Below, in pieces: positions 1 to 11,581 of a stretch of 64,000 bases of DNA; within the stretch, counting starts at the first letter, position 1; the number at the start of each line of letters is the position of its first letter. Position numbers and translations under genes: made by a program. Origin of the DNA: Scolanthus callimorphus (lineage: Eukaryota; Cnidaria; Anthozoa; Actiniaria; Edwardsiidae); NCBI GenBank assembly GCA_033964015.1, contig CM066914.1, positions 17,315,637-17,379,636 of the forward strand, in the 5' to 3' direction. The notes beneath the pieces are model-generated. The model saw only the letters and a list, made by a program, of their open reading frames with translations, was not told where the DNA came from and did not search any database.

Positions 1-3000
1 AATTCAAAACAGTAAGATCTTTAAGATTTGTGGGATCCCTTTCATTGTATCTTGCCACTTAGTGTATTACCTTTGGTAGTCAAATAAGGCTTGTCGATAC
101 CCATCGATAGTGCCGCACTACATCACAGCTATTATTTGTTAAATAAGCAATCCGAGGTTTTTATAATTACAAGTTAAGGTTAGGTCAATTAACTATCCGC
201 GAAATTCATACCGTTTTTTGGGGGGGAGGGGGGGGAGGTTGCGACTAAATTCTCCCGCCATTATATTTCAGCATTTCTTTTTTAAAGTTGCGTTATTTCC
301 CTCTATTTTTTTTTTTCTTTAATCGAATTTAACTCGTAACGTAGTAACGAACGCACGTTAGATTCTAGCTCTGACAGCATTCCGACTATATAACCTATCG
401 ACCTGAAATTATATGACGCGAAATTAACAACGCGCATACATTACAGTTACATTAGCATTGAGTTTTGGCGCCATTTCATCCGAGAATGTTATTATGTCAA
501 TCGCGCTGCGATCGTGTTGCGCGAGAATGGGATGCCTTCCGTGGGTTAAGGCCGTTACGGGATTAAACCGATGGCGTGTTTGTAATCGTGCTTGTCAAGT
601 GTTCAGGTGTATAGGAAACTAAAAATGTCTTCTGCGGTTGAGAATCCTAACTTTACTGGTGTTTCGTTCCTAAGAAACCATAAGTCAAATCATGGTCGCT
701 GGTTTATTCGCGCGGGAAACATTGTCGCGCGCAACAAACTTTGTAGTCGGGTCGGGATACAAAGAAATTGAAAGATGTTTTTTAGAGTTGAGCCACTACG
801 GGATACACGCATTACACCATGTTAGTCTGATGTTGCGCGTTACATGTGCCCGCAATTTTAGATTTATTACTATAGTCAGATAGTATCAAGTCCGCTAAAT
901 ACACAAAACATACAATACACTAGGGTTTGTTTCCGTTTTTTCCACTGCACTCAGTGTGGTCTAGATTGTAATTATAAAAAGGCACTTACTTGCATTAGCT
1001 GCTATGCACTGTCCACTTTTCATAAGTAATAAGCTGCTTATTCTAAAAACAACAAGTGTTCCGCAAAAGTTGCCGTGAACTGGAAATGGGCTTCAATTAT
1101 TTATCATATTATGACCTATTATCTAACCCCAACAGAGTTTCGAGCAGACAGAGGCTTTCGCAAATGTTCTATTGTCAGTTGAAAATCATCTTAACATTCC
1201 ACTTGGACTAAAAGAAATATCAAAATTCCTGTTAAAGAGGCAATACCACGATACTAGGGTTAATTTAGTTCTTTTCGCATGAAATAAGTCAAAATAACCG
1301 TCAACTGCCAGATAATAAGTACAAATTTGTGTTATCGAGCGGATTGAAATGGGTTGCGAATTGCCGCTTTTTATTTCTTACCAGGCTGGACAACTTTCAA
1401 ACTTGGAAATTTGTTCGCGATAGCTATTAAATCTCTTACATAAGAAAGCTTATGTAATGCGAATTTCACTCACTTTTTCTTTCTTAGGCCTACGTTGAAG
1501 TACAATATGAATTTTGTCTCATACAACGTAACTACACCACTATAACTGTGGTCGATGCTCCCTGCCAAAAATTATGTGTTGACCTGCGTTGTTAAATGGC
1601 ATAGATTCCACATCTATGTGACTTAAATGGCCAACTAAAAATCCGTAACTCGAACGCCTAGTTGCAGATTGCAGGACTATACACTGGTAGTTTGCAGCAC
1701 ATTTTCAAACTTACCATGCATGTTGTCGACACGGAGGACGTGAGAAGGCCTTATGTGATTCCAAGCGCCAGCCAGTCAAAATGGTCCCGCGAGGTCTGGC
1801 TGTGACCTCTTTTATAATGCTGTATCATACGTTTATAATTACATAAACAGATAATGTTTGTGACCAACCTATTCGTGATTATTATAGTTATAAATCAGAA
1901 CGGCACGGGGATCCCCATTGGAGGCATGATTTAAAAGCATTACACATACGTGGAGTGTATGGGGCGTGCCGGCAATCCTATCAGAATTGCATATGCAAGC
2001 CCTAACAAGGGCCATTTTATAGCATAACATGTGCAAGATTATCCTATTTCTGTATTTTGAATCACTTAAGGCAATGTTGCACAGTAAACTTGTCCATGGT
2101 AATAGTTCCTTAAGTACCGATAGGGGAAAATATTTTTCACGGTAAAACTTGCCTGCGGTAACGAAATGCCAACGAGCCAGACCAGTTAAATGGTTACATC
2201 CAGGAGCCCTTTTCATAGCGTGCTCACTTTCGAGGTTCACGTGATATATAAAACACGAGACGGCGTGATCCATTAGGAGAAGTGGATTGAAAAAACGATG
2301 AAAAGCCAAGCCATTTCATGTCGAGAAAAAGAAAGAATAAGTTCTCAAAAATCTATGCAAATAAAGACCGCATATCCAAATCTCATTCACGCTTATGATT
2401 TCCTTAAAACACACTGACCGTGAACGCTCTGGTATTATTCAGAGATTCTTTAATTCTGCCTTGAAAGACTTAAAGACTTCACAAGGGAAAAAATGTTGAA
2501 AATAGGGACCAAACAACGTTGTCCTTTAATAACTTTCCAATGGAAAAAGATATCAACAAAATGAGACACGTTTTTTTTGCCCATCATGTGCTAATTAGAC
2601 CGCCGCCCTACGGGCTGATGTGCTAATTAATTTGATGCTTTGCAAAAAGTTTTAAGCAAAGAAACTGTGGCATAAGTTTTCTTGAATATACCCCACTGTT
2701 TTTTCACTTTCTTGCCTATTTCTAGACTTTTTAAAGGCCCATAGTCAACCGGGAACCCTTGCGCTTTGTTTTCATTGGATCTATAATTATTCAACAGCTG
2801 TGATTGGCTGATACTGTAGGTCCCAACAGGGGCTCCTATTGTTCTTCGCATTTCACAAGTTCAAACTGAAATTTTGCATCGAATTTTCAACTGTGTTTTA
2901 TTCGTGTGTGCCTGCAATGCGGCTTATGGGCGCTTATGGGCCTTTAAAGCTAATTGTGAAAGAATTAGACCTCACTTCATCCTTTTACCTTGATATATTG

Positions 3001-3211
3001 CACAAAGGAATCGGATGAAAAGCGCGCGCTTGAGCGCCGCCGCTGAAACCGTACCGTAAACATGTGTGTTGTGCTGTAGCTGTTTCCCAGCGCACTACGT
3101 GTAGTATGGCGCAAAAATGCGCGCGACTTGCCCTCTTGTTTACTTGAGATAAATCGTCGACATAGTGTGAGGTTAAAGTTTAAATTTGTGAGCCATTTGT
3201 GGCGTTTATAT
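1..3211. other. Gene-free stretch, no recognised feature
   Basis: I see no gene, RNA or clear transposon here. A G-rich purine tract lies near 220-238. The longest open frame (minus strand, 1869-2309, 146 codons) matches no family I know, has composition like its surroundings and no splice context, so I do not call it a gene. Confidence 0.4.
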
Positions 3212-3535
3212 CCCGGGGGGACCCCCATATTTTTTTGTCGGGGATGATCGTCGGAAATTTCCAGTTTCACCCCTAAAAGATACCAAACATGGCGTGGCTC
3301 AAATAATTTGTTACCCTAAAAGCCCTAAAAGATACCCTAAAAGATGCGGCCTTAGTAGGCGCGAAGGAGACAGGTAACAGGTAAAAGATACCCATCATGA
3401 AATCTCCCTAAAATTTATTGAAGATCACGATCACCCCTAAATGAGACCAAACCCCCATGATTTTAACCCCTAAAACATACGACGATCATCCCCGACAAAA
3501 AAACATGGGAGTTTCCCCCCCCCCCCCCCCCCCCC
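3212..3535. mobile_element. hAT-like MITE, CCCGGGGG-TIR family, older copy
   Basis: The ends are inverted repeats: the left arm reads CCCGGGGGGACCCCCATATT and the right arm ends in a run of about 20 C. Inside are GATGATCGTCG and its inverse CGACGATCATC, and repeated AAAAGATACC / CCCCTAAA motifs. It shares its interior (the ATTTATTGAAGATCACGATC region) with the copy at 38187-38632. The 8-bp flanks do not match well, so this copy has degraded or lost its right terminus. Confidence 0.65.
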
Positions 3536-3639
3536 GTTACAAGGCACGAACCTGATTGGCTTTGATGGTTCGACTGCCCGAATAGAAAACCCCAAACTAA
3601 TCCTCCAAACAAAGCGACATTTTACAAATAACTAGAACG

Positions 3640-3800
3640 AACCATAGGCGGGTTTAGGGGGCACAGGGGCCCTGCCCCCCTTTTTCGATAGATTTCCCCA
3701 CACATTTACTATATTTGCGAGCAAGGTTACAGTTTTGGCCTCCATTTTTGTTTTACTTTGGGCCCCCCCTTTCTGAAGATCCTGGGTCCACCCCTGAGGC
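3640..3800. mobile_element. Possible hAT-like MITE remnant
   Basis: The right edge carries TCCTGGGTCCACCCCTGAGG, resembling the CAGGGG-type ends common in hAT MITEs, and the left side has a GGCGGGTTTAGGGGG counterpart. Inner GGGGCC and GGCCCC tracts oppose each other. No target-site duplication was found. Confidence 0.3.
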
Positions 3801-4301
3801 CATCATGCTAAGTGCTTCAAGTTTTGATGACTAGCAAAATACCCGGAAAATTGCACTACATCATTTAGTTTATCAGAGGAATGAATATTCAGCTGTACTA
3901 ATCTATTTTCCGAAAGTTTAGGCCTTGTTCTTACATGTTATGGACTCGTTTGCCAAATATTTAAATCATTATATCCGATAACTCTCAGCCGGCCAACGGC
4001 GACCTTGGCCGGGCGCTGCAAATGGCGCAAAAAATTAAGAACAAATCCATTTGTTTTGATAATTGCTTATTTAGATATAGAAAAATATCTTGTCGTTTTG
4101 TTGAGATTGCTGCCCGCACGAGTATCAAACACGAAAATAAGAAAATAAACAAAATATTGTTCTCTAATTATTGTACGTGACGTTTTAATGTTTAAAACAT
4201 CTGCAAACCACGTGCAGTAGCCGGAATATCACGCCTGAAAACAAACGTCTCTTAGATGCTCTACAAAAATACAAATAAATTCAGGATGGTTCTGATAGTA
4301 A

Positions 4302-4423
4302 GGCCTACGGCAAACGTCGAACATCTTCTGTCGAACCTTTCCTTCATCAGACTTTATAATAGAAAACTTTCTATTGTTTTGGACTGGTGCGGCGCGAATC
4401 TGGCACGACATTTGCCGTAGGCC
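4302..4423. mobile_element. Harbinger-like MITE, GGCCTACGGC family, copy 1
   Basis: A 122-bp element with about 18-bp inverted ends: GGCCTACGGCAAACGTCG on the left and CGACATTTGCCGTAGGCC on the right. It is flanked by TAA on the left and TTA on the right. Related copies lie at 8892-9041 and 9596-9736, the last with a perfect TAA/TAA duplication. A 3-bp TWA duplication is the established signature of PIF/Harbinger transposition; the assignment is inference because no transposase is present. Confidence 0.7.
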
Positions 4424-6047
4424 TTAGATTGACTAGACAAATCATAAACGCATGTAGGAATGACCCCGCAAGAATAAGCGCTCTTTCGTCGAAAGACGGT
4501 AGTATAATGACCGTTCCCATGCTCGATAATCCAGCGCCTCTACTTGATCTTGTCGGGGGATATTCTTAATAGCGGCCGGGAAAAGCAGCTTAGATCCTCG
4601 AGCATTCACTGTACCCGGCCCGCAAGATCTTGCGCGTTAAAATTAATTTCCCGCTCAAAAAAAAAATCGTTGCGGTGAGGGGGCACGGTTGCACATTCTT
4701 TGAGACAGTCGCATTTTGTGTGATACGTTTTCCGGCTTCATAGATCCGGCCTGTCGGCATTCAAAACCATAGTTACTGTTGTTATATGTCCCACAAACAA
4801 ACCAAGTTTCTCCTAAAATAGTCCAAAAATATTCCAATCCCTCTTAGGTTACCAGATATCTTTATCTTCGATCATCTCAGTTTACGCTGACATAAAAGGC
4901 AAAAAAGTGCTGCAATCATTTAGGAAGTCATGACATACTGTGTGGGACATGACCAGTCCCAGTGGGAGAAACTCTCATTACTCTGATTGGTATCTCAAGA
5001 TAGCATGTCGAAATGGCTTCATTGTTTGATCGGATCTATGAATTGTGGTGGCCTTTATAGTTTTATAAATACCAGAGAAGATCCTGACAACTTGTGACGA
5101 AAAGGTTTAGATACTAAAAGATTTTGAAACCTGTCCTACAGTTTTACAATCAAGCACTTTTATTTAATACCGACTGACACTTGTCAATTCTTTAAACTTC
5201 TCACCAAAAAGAAGTAGACGTAATTTTCAAATATATTCGTAGCTTAAAAATGCGTACTTCGTGATGTGTCGGACACACGCGCGCCGAAATAGCGGGAATT
5301 TAGGCGGGGAAAAAATCAGCCAATCAGTAACTTTCCTCGCACACATCGAAAATTAATAGAAAAAAAAACTAAATTGAAGTGACTTATTTTGTCATCACCC
5401 TGTGCCATGCCCTGTGAGCTGCTAACGGAAAACAAACATTAAAGGATGGGCGGTCCGCCAGGAAGGGGCTTAACGGGGCATGCTGACCGCAGCCGGAAGA
5501 GAGACCCGCAGATTTGCCCGCGAAAGAACCCGTTTTTCGTTTGCTAAACAACAATGGACTAATGTTGAACCTCGGATAACGATATTTTCGGTATAGCGAT
5601 GGGAAGCCCTTATCGTAAATTTCAATGATATACATTCATGAGCCAAGCCCAGTATGTCACGCAATAAACCGATTTCGACATTTTAAAATTCTAACTTGAA
5701 TACTAGGTATACTAGGATACTAGGAAAAAAGAAAAAATATTCACTTTTTAATGCCGATGCCTTTTTTTATACCCTTGAGTCTTGGACTCAAGTAAGAATT
5801 TTAATATATCGAAATTGGTCTATTGGAAATTTTAAAAAGCCATTCAGTTGCCGTACAGTTGTATGTATGTTTCAGTAAATTCCTTGACATTGAGAGTAAA
5901 AGGAAAGAGGCAATTAACCAAGAATATTCCCAAGGATAAATAAAACATAATTATATGACATACACTGTTTCTAAAAAAAAAACATTTCCCTCGCTCCCTG
6001 CTGGACCCACTATTGAGGACATGCAGTGACAGTAAAGTACTTTATGG
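4424..6047. other. Gene-free stretch, no recognised feature
   Basis: No convincing gene or RNA is visible. Short open frames here overlap one another on both strands and show no domain or splice pattern. Confidence 0.4.
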
Positions 6048-6053
6048 TTTATT
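6048..6053 (-). promoter_or_regulatory. Candidate poly(A) signal for ferroportin
   Basis: AATAAA on the minus strand, about 295 bases past the reconstructed ferroportin stop. It is the nearest canonical signal I found downstream on that strand. Confidence 0.35.
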
Positions 6054-6347
6054 ATGCCATTACAAACAAATGAAGTACACTGTATTACATCGATTGGAAA
6101 AATAAATGAACGCTATTTTCCCAAAATGTTGTTTTATCGAGAGGTTCTATATAATGATACCTCGATGTAAGGATGAAACTTTGATGAAACTATAAATGCT
6201 ACTTATTAACCGAGCGTGAGGTCATTGCAGGAAAAAAACAAATATACTCATCATAACATATTTTGACTACTCTTCTCACAGTTGTCATTCTTTAGACTCG
6301 GGACTCACTGCATGTAAATCACATAACCGCGTCCTGAGCACCTGGTA

Positions 6348-7765
6348 CTAGTTCGAACTCATGGCGTTTATTCGGCCTTTTGCACCGCGGACAGAGTCCT
6401 TAAGGCTGATCGCTCCAAAAAAGAATGAATCCTTACGAACTTTAAAAGCAAATGATCCAAAAATCAGAGCCGCAGATCCTACAGCGCCGACCGACATGAG
6501 GGCCATGATGCCGAACTGCTCAGTCTCGGAACAACACGACGAACGCGTACATGCACATGTCGAGAGAGGAGTTAATAGAGGTTTGTACAGCTTCCACTAT
6601 TCCCCTTTCCTCCTCTGGGACAACTTCCTGCTGGAGTTGGACAACGATGAGATCTGAGAGCAGAGGCCGAACCGAGAAGTTATCATCCCGATAAGTAAAA
6701 GGATCACGGAGATGTAGGAGAAGTGATATGACTTAGAGTCCTCTCTTTGTCTGTCATTGGTACAGTTTCGTGCTGAGTCGTCGTGTGTCTGCAGTGGCCT
6801 ACTGGGCGAAGGGTGCGGTGTTCGGGTGGTCGACATGCTAGGACGAACATGGCTGGAAATCACATTACTTACTGAGTTCACGCGAACGACGGAAGGAACG
6901 TTGTGTATCACTGTTGCCATTGACTCAAAAGAGCGCTCCGTTAGTGAGGAGGATATTGTGATACTCAGTCGGGAGTCATTGTAGCAGTTATTAATAGCTG
7001 TAGTCTGGGTGTTCGAAGTGACAGAAACGTAGCGCCAGTCATCAGGGAGCGCAAAAAATGGCGAGCCAGGCGAGAAGATTGCCGCGATGCATAACAGGAG
7101 GCAGGAAAACTGTGCTATTGTCGAGAACACTCCCGCGCGGACGAGTCCAATGGCGTCTCTGAGCCGCGGAAATGCAAAGGTCGAAAGTACTCCAAAGAGC
7201 GCTGCGACTCCACGAAGAATGCTCAACAATGACTCGCTCAGATTCTGGGTGTATAGATAGGCTGTTGTGATGGAATGGAACGAAAGGACTGTAAAGTATA
7301 GCGCGGCTATTGCGATACTAGGTCGCAACACACTTTGTCTAATAAATATAAGCCACCATAACTTCAAAGTCAGAAGCTTTCTTTTAATTCGCACACACAG
7401 ATCGTTCCCAGAGCGGTGTTCGTCATTAATTCCATCTGAACTATTTACTTCTCCTTGATGAATACTCTCGGTGTGGCTTTCTTCCATCCCGTCCTCTCCT
7501 CCATCGCTTATGTTATTTTGCTGTCCACCCGAACCTGAGTCTGACACTTTGTATCGCTTCTTGTCAATTTTTTTGTGGCCCAAAGCTGGAACTCTGAAGT
7601 ATACCATTCGGAGAAGATAATATTCCAAGAACACAAACCCGATGCACCATGATGCTATGACTATCAAACCTGCAATCTTTGAGACGTATGTCATTATTTG
7701 GCCAATCAGAATTGGCGCAAGGATTTTGCATACCAGGTCGATGCGACGAAGCCATGCGTTTGTAC
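6348..7765 (-). CDS. SLC40A1: Ferroportin (SLC40A1 family), large 3' exon, frameshifted
   Basis: This exon encodes the middle and C-terminal half of ferroportin, the plasma-membrane exporter of ferrous iron. After the acceptor (TTCAG at 7770-7766) it reads TNAWLRRIDLVCK, matching the family's N-x-x-x-RRID segment. It continues through the GQIMTY helix, a Ser/Gly/Asp-rich cytoplasmic loop, the helix pair around SITTAYLYTQ, the GLVRAG segment, and a long extracellular loop ending in YISVILLLIGM. The first frame is open to 6597, but family homology then moves frame near 6655-6668 (into LIVVQLQQEVVPEEERG) and again near 6526-6536 (into ETEQFGIMALMS). With both shifts the protein would end at a TAG at 6350-6348. 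The position equivalent to the vertebrate hepcidin-contact cysteine (human C326) is Ile in RDAIGLVR. The cause is either a decaying gene or base-call indels; splice sites and all three frames are otherwise clean. Confidence 0.85.
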
Positions 7766-7935
7766 CTGAATAGATCAAGCTGAACGTCTATTTATATCCA
7801 GTATTCGGTATTAAGAGGTTTTTCACGTTTTATTGAAGCTGATTGGTAGCAAATGGGCGGCACTAATTGAGCCGTTCTTGTGAGTGGAGTTCGGATGTTT
7901 TTTTGAGGGTCTACTGAATGGCCATTCTCGAACAC

Positions 7936-8140
7936 AGGCTTCCCGGCTCGTCACCTCGCGGGGGAGGCTCTGGTGACAGCCATTGGCGCGGGATTTGATC
8001 CAGAGCCGTTGAGAGAAACAGCTTTCTGGCTGATTTTGAACGTTAGGGCATGGGCAGTAAGTTCTTTCGCTCAGCGGCTCTGTATTAAATCTCGCGCATG
8101 CGTCAATGGCTTTTACGAGAGCTTCCCTCGCGGGGTCTTA
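7936..8140. repeat. Dispersed repeat, GCATGCGTCA family, copy 1
   Basis: Copies at 29609-29785 and 48461-48640 share CCCGGCTCGTCAC, GGGAGGCTCTGG, CGGCTCTGTATTAAATCTCG and CGCGCATGCGTCA in the same order. Opposed GAGGCTCT / AGAGC blocks near the ends suggest a non-autonomous TIR element. This copy lies in the ferroportin intron between the 8381 and 7765 exon edges. Confidence 0.65.
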
Positions 8141-8380
8141 GGATTGAAGGAGCTTAGAATCCGAGAATGGAACCGATCCCGAAATTTGGTTGTGCAGGCT
8201 CCTCTGGTCTAAGGTCAATGGGTTTGCAATTTAAACTTTATCTACTGCTAAAATAATATCCTTGAAACTTATATATATTTATCTCAGTGCTTTATATTAC
8301 AACCGCTTGTCTTACAAATTTCCGTTCTCGACTCTGTTTTTTTTTTTACAGACACAACCCCTGAAAATCCGAATACTTAC

Positions 8381-8604
8381 CGGCCAACAGGGACCGGTCG
8401 TCTGCTGAGATCACCACAATCCAATCCTTCACCACAGCGATCCTGAGGGCGATATTAGCTAGATCCGATACACAGGAAGCGAGCGTCACAAATGCTACCA
8501 TGGTAACAAACGCGCTATTGGACACGTCGACCACGAGGAGGAGGAGAGGAGGAGGGCGGAACACGCGATGGCAAGGTTCTGTACGATGATCGCCACTTGA
8601 GGCA
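8381..8604 (-). CDS. SLC40A1: Ferroportin, middle exon, one internal frameshift
   Basis: The exon lies between an acceptor (TTGTCAG) and a donor (GTAAGTATTC), phase 1 at both ends. It reads VPQVAIIVQNLAIACSALL, then in the next frame LLLVVDVSNSAFVTMVAF, then IAVVKDWIVVISADDRS. This matches ferroportin helices 2-4, including the conserved metal-path aspartate of the R/K-D-W-I-V-V motif. The switch of frame falls in a CTC-rich simple repeat (8536-8560), a place prone both to slippage mutation and to sequencing error. Joined to its neighbours it restores the expected ADDRS-LLAG-TNAWLRRID order. Confidence 0.8.
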
Positions 8605-8621
8605 CTGACAATGAATAGGGC

Positions 8622-8770
8622 AAATTTCGTATGACTGTGAAAAGTGCCGCGAAAGAGTTGTACCGCGCCGCGACCGTGACCGTACCGCGGCTATGCGGTT
8701 TCATTCGGTATCTACAGCCGCTACAGTACCGCGCCGTGTCACGGTACTTTTCACAGTCATACGAAATCTG
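8622..8770. mobile_element. Short TIR hairpin element
   Basis: Perfect inverted ends TTTCGTATGACTGTGAAAAG and CTTTTCACAGTCATACGAAA enclose about 105 bases rich in ACCGCG and TACCGCGG palindromes. It sits just upstream of the middle ferroportin exon, within the intron. No clear target duplication was found. Confidence 0.65.
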
Positions 8771-8891
8771 CTCTATATCACTATAATTTTGTTGCGTGGG
8801 ATACTGGTCTCTGTTTTCACTGCGATTTTCATAATTCTGGCTGGCTTCCGTCAATCAAACCTTTCAAGACAGGCACATGGATTTTATCTTA

Positions 8892-9041
8892 GGCCCACGG
8901 CAAACGCCGTGCCAGAGTTGCGCCGTTCCAATACAAAACAATAGAAATGTATTGATTATAAAGTATAATGAAGCGGCATCCTTTGAAAAAGGAAAGGTTC
9001 GACAGAAGAAGAGCGACTGAAGTTCGGCGTTTGCGAAGGCC
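8892..9041. mobile_element. Harbinger-like MITE, GGCCTACGGC family, copy 2
   Basis: The left end GGCCCACGGCAAACGCCG follows TTA, and the right end CGGCGTTTGCGAAGGCC is diverged. The interior GCGGCATCCTTTGA and GAAAGGTTCGACAGAAG is shared with the 9596-9736 copy. Confidence 0.6.
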
Positions 9042-9127
9042 GTAGTTTCGTTTGCATTTTAAGGTGTAGCAATCAAGACCGTAGCAGGTTTTTTCCCACA
9101 AGTTGACACTAAAATGTTTTCTTTGCT

Positions 9128-9174
<47 letters not shown>
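9128..9174 (+). repeat. G47 homopolymer tract
   Basis: An uninterrupted run of 47 G lies within the ferroportin intron. It is the longest of several G or C runs in the window; run length is likely inexact in any assembly. Confidence 0.95.
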
Positions 9175-9176
<2 letters not shown>

Positions 9177-9389
9177 ACAGCCCCCTCTGTCCCTCCGCGG
9201 CCTTGTCAATCAGGGGACAAAGTCATACGACTTGCGTTTAGTCGTGACACATGACAACCGAGTCACCGGCGTTTTAGTTTTCTTCGCATTCGATTGGCTG
9301 AATAAACAAAGACTCAAGACCCGACCAATAAAACACGTAGAAAATCATACGAAATGCGCTCAAATCCGGTTTACAAAACTCTCTCTTAC

Positions 9390-9546
9390 CTCGTAAGCGT
9401 TGCGTTCCATCTACCCAGTTCCCGACGAATGGACCAAGGAAGATCATTCCAAAGGTCCTTATCATCCAGAAGCTTGCAGTAAGGCGCAGAGAGCCAGGCG
9501 TTCTCCACTAAGTACAAAGATGCAGCGAATTCCCACATGTGCTCGC
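9390..9546 (-). CDS. SLC40A1: Ferroportin, 5'-proximal exon, one internal frameshift
   Basis: After acceptor TCTTTATAG it reads (G)EHMWEFAASLYLVENAW, then in another frame PGSLRLTASFWMIRTFGM and FLGPFVGNWVD, ending at donor GTAAGAG in phase 1. It corresponds to ferroportin helix 1-2, where human has a WGDRMWHFAVSVFLVE stretch. The acidic residue after G is Glu here instead of the usual Asp. The frame change falls near 9490-9505. The exon starts in mid-codon, so at least one upstream exon with the initiator is missing; I could not find it, and the 6.2-kb transposon at 10376-16568 lies in that direction. Confidence 0.75.
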
Positions 9547-9595
9547 CTATAAAGACATCGAACAAAGGAATGAAACTATTCTAAAAGCACGCTAA

Positions 9596-9736
9596 GGCCT
9601 ACACAACGTCGAACCAGAGTCGTGCCTTCCAATTCAAACACAATTTTAGTTTTCTATTATAAAGTCTGTCCTTTGTAATAATCCTTTATAAGCGGCATCC
9701 TTTGAGAAAGGAAAGGTTCGACAGAAGCGCTAGGCC
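9596..9736. mobile_element. Harbinger-like MITE, GGCCTACGGC family, copy 3 with TAA duplication
   Basis: The 141-bp element is flanked on both sides by TAA (9593-9595 and 9737-9739). The ends are GGCCTACACAACGTCGAA and TTCGACAGAAGCGCTAGGCC, and the interior is shared with copy 2. Confidence 0.75.
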
Positions 9737-9990
9737 TAAGGCTGGGGCCAACCGATTCAACATTTTTTTGTTTATAATGTTGTCGTTGACAAGCTTTGAT
9801 GACCGCTACAAATTTCGTACACTTTTTCAATGCATGTTGAGCGATATTTTTGCATCGTTGTCTAATGCATGTTCAACGTTATCTGAATCACTGAAAACGC
9901 TACTTTAAAAATGCTGAAGCGTGTTATCCAGGAAAACAAAGGTTGATGACCTTGTGAGCGCTCAAGACTACGCGCCCAGAGCGAGGGGCA

Positions 9991-10309
9991 TTGGACTGTT
10001 CCATATTTATCCGTTACCCCCTATCGAGGAAGCTGGAATTTTCCACAGGGGTCGCTGTGTTTCACCCTGGAATTTTCACAGGGTTTGTTGATTTTCACCC
10101 TGAATTTTCACAGGGCCATTCATTTTACCCCAGATTTTCACAGGGTATTCATTTGCAACTGTGGAATTACCACAGGCCCACAAGAGAATGAGGAATTTCC
10201 ACAGGGGTTTCTTCAAGGGGTGTACAAGATACTGGAATTTCCACAGGGTAGAGTAATTTTTTAGAGTTCCTCGATAGGGGGAGTACGGCTATTTTTCGGA
10301 ACAGCCAAT
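9991..10309 (+). mobile_element. TIR element with internal CCACAGGG repeats, copy 1
   Basis: The ends are inverted: TTGGACTGTTCC with ACCCCCTATCGAGGAAG on the left, and TTCCTCGATAGGGGG with GGAACAGCCAA on the right. Between them are about seven degenerate repeats built on TGGAATTTTCACAGGG. A second copy lies in opposite orientation at about 58148-58386 in a TRAF intron. Confidence 0.7.
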
Positions 10310-10419
10310 TATGAGTAGATGAAAAAAACGTCATGCCATTTGATGGGATCTCAATGGTCTGGCTGCTAAAATCTACACTGTAATTTTGAGAGAGCTGATT
10401 CAGACCTAAAAAAGGGCCG

Positions 10420-10980
10420 TTTCGCTGCCTCAAAATGGAACTCATTTTTGGGTCTGTTTTAGACCCTTATAGATAGTACCAAACAGAACCATTCTATAGA
10501 ACCGTTTCAGTCCTTTCCGGAGGCCGAATTAGTTCCAACAGAGGCCTGATTCAGTATTCACATAGAGCCAAAATAGTATCCAGGTTGGTGCTATTACGAT
10601 ACCCAAAAGTGGTGCTAAATCAGACCTTTATACTGGTACTGTTTCGATGCCTCAAAAATGGAACTCATTTTTGGGTCTGTTTTAGACCCTTATAGATAGT
10701 ACCAAACAGAACCATTCTATAGAACCGTTTCAGTCCTCTCCGGGAGGCCAACTTAGTTCCAACAGAGGCCTGATTCAGTATTCACATAGAGCCAAATAGT
10801 ATCCAGGTTGGTGCTATTACGATACCCAAAAGTGGTGCTAAATGAGACCTTTAAACTGGTACTGTTTCGATGCCTCAAAAATGGAACTATTATTTGGTCC
10901 GTTTTAGATCCTTGGATGTGGTACTGATTTGACCTACTAGCAATGCCCTTTATTGCAAAGTACTGACCCAAAATAAGGTC
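10420..10980. repeat. Left subterminal tandem repeat, about 227-bp unit
   Basis: Two full units and a partial third. Each contains CAAAAATGGAACTCATTTTT, GGGTCTGTTTTAGACCC, GTTCCAACAGAGGCCTGATT and CCAGGTTGGTGCTATTACG. TTTCAG, TTTTAGACC and AATCAGACC recur every 30-60 bases. Confidence 0.85.
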
Positions 10981-11136
10981 TGTACAGTACTCACAGAATA
11001 GCTAAATAGCCTTCCAGTTAGGCTGTTTCAGACCCCTACCAGAGGAGATTGTTTAGCAATGAAAACTGCAGTCAATTTATTCGAATTATTAATTTAATAC
11101 AATCAAATTTATACAATATCTGTATGCACACTATAA

Positions 11137-11430
11137 GGGCCATTCCATTTTTTTATCCGCACCCCCCTACAGAAGAAGTTTTCCTAGGGGTTATAGCAAA
11201 ATTGCCATTTCCGAGGGGGTCAACCGAAAAAAGGCTCTTCCGTGGGTTTTTCCGAGGGGGTACATTAAGAAAAAGCCTCTTCCTGGTTTTTCGAGGGGGC
11301 CGCATAAAAAATAGCTCTTTCCGTGGGTTTTTTCCGAGGGGGTGCAATCCAAAATAGGCCCTTTTTCCGAAGGGGTTACTAAAGAAATGAGCTCTCCGTA
11401 GGGGGGTTCGGCTTAAAAATGGAATGGCCC
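11137..11430. mobile_element. Harbinger-like MITE, GGGCCATTCC family
   Basis: The ends GGGCCATTCCATTTTTTTAT and TTAAAAATGGAATGGCCC are inverted, with TAA on each side (11134-11136 and 11431-11433). The interior repeats TCCGAGGGGG / AAAAAGGCTCTT about five times. Confidence 0.8.
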
Positions 11431-11581
11431 TAATAATCTACACATTGAATATCTAGAGGGAAATGGTTGCTTAAAACGTCCATTTCAGGATTGAATACTG
11501 AATATTTTCTAATGATAAACAGAACTCAGAACTTGGGTTTCTTTTAAAAAAATGTTTTAAATAGATGTTGTTACACTATAG

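Noticed and set aside
1869..2309. 146-codon minus-strand open frame
   Set aside because: No family resemblance, no splice or promoter context, residue pattern unlike a protein.
6361..6657. 98-codon plus-strand open frame
   Set aside because: Antisense shadow of the conserved ferroportin C-terminal region.
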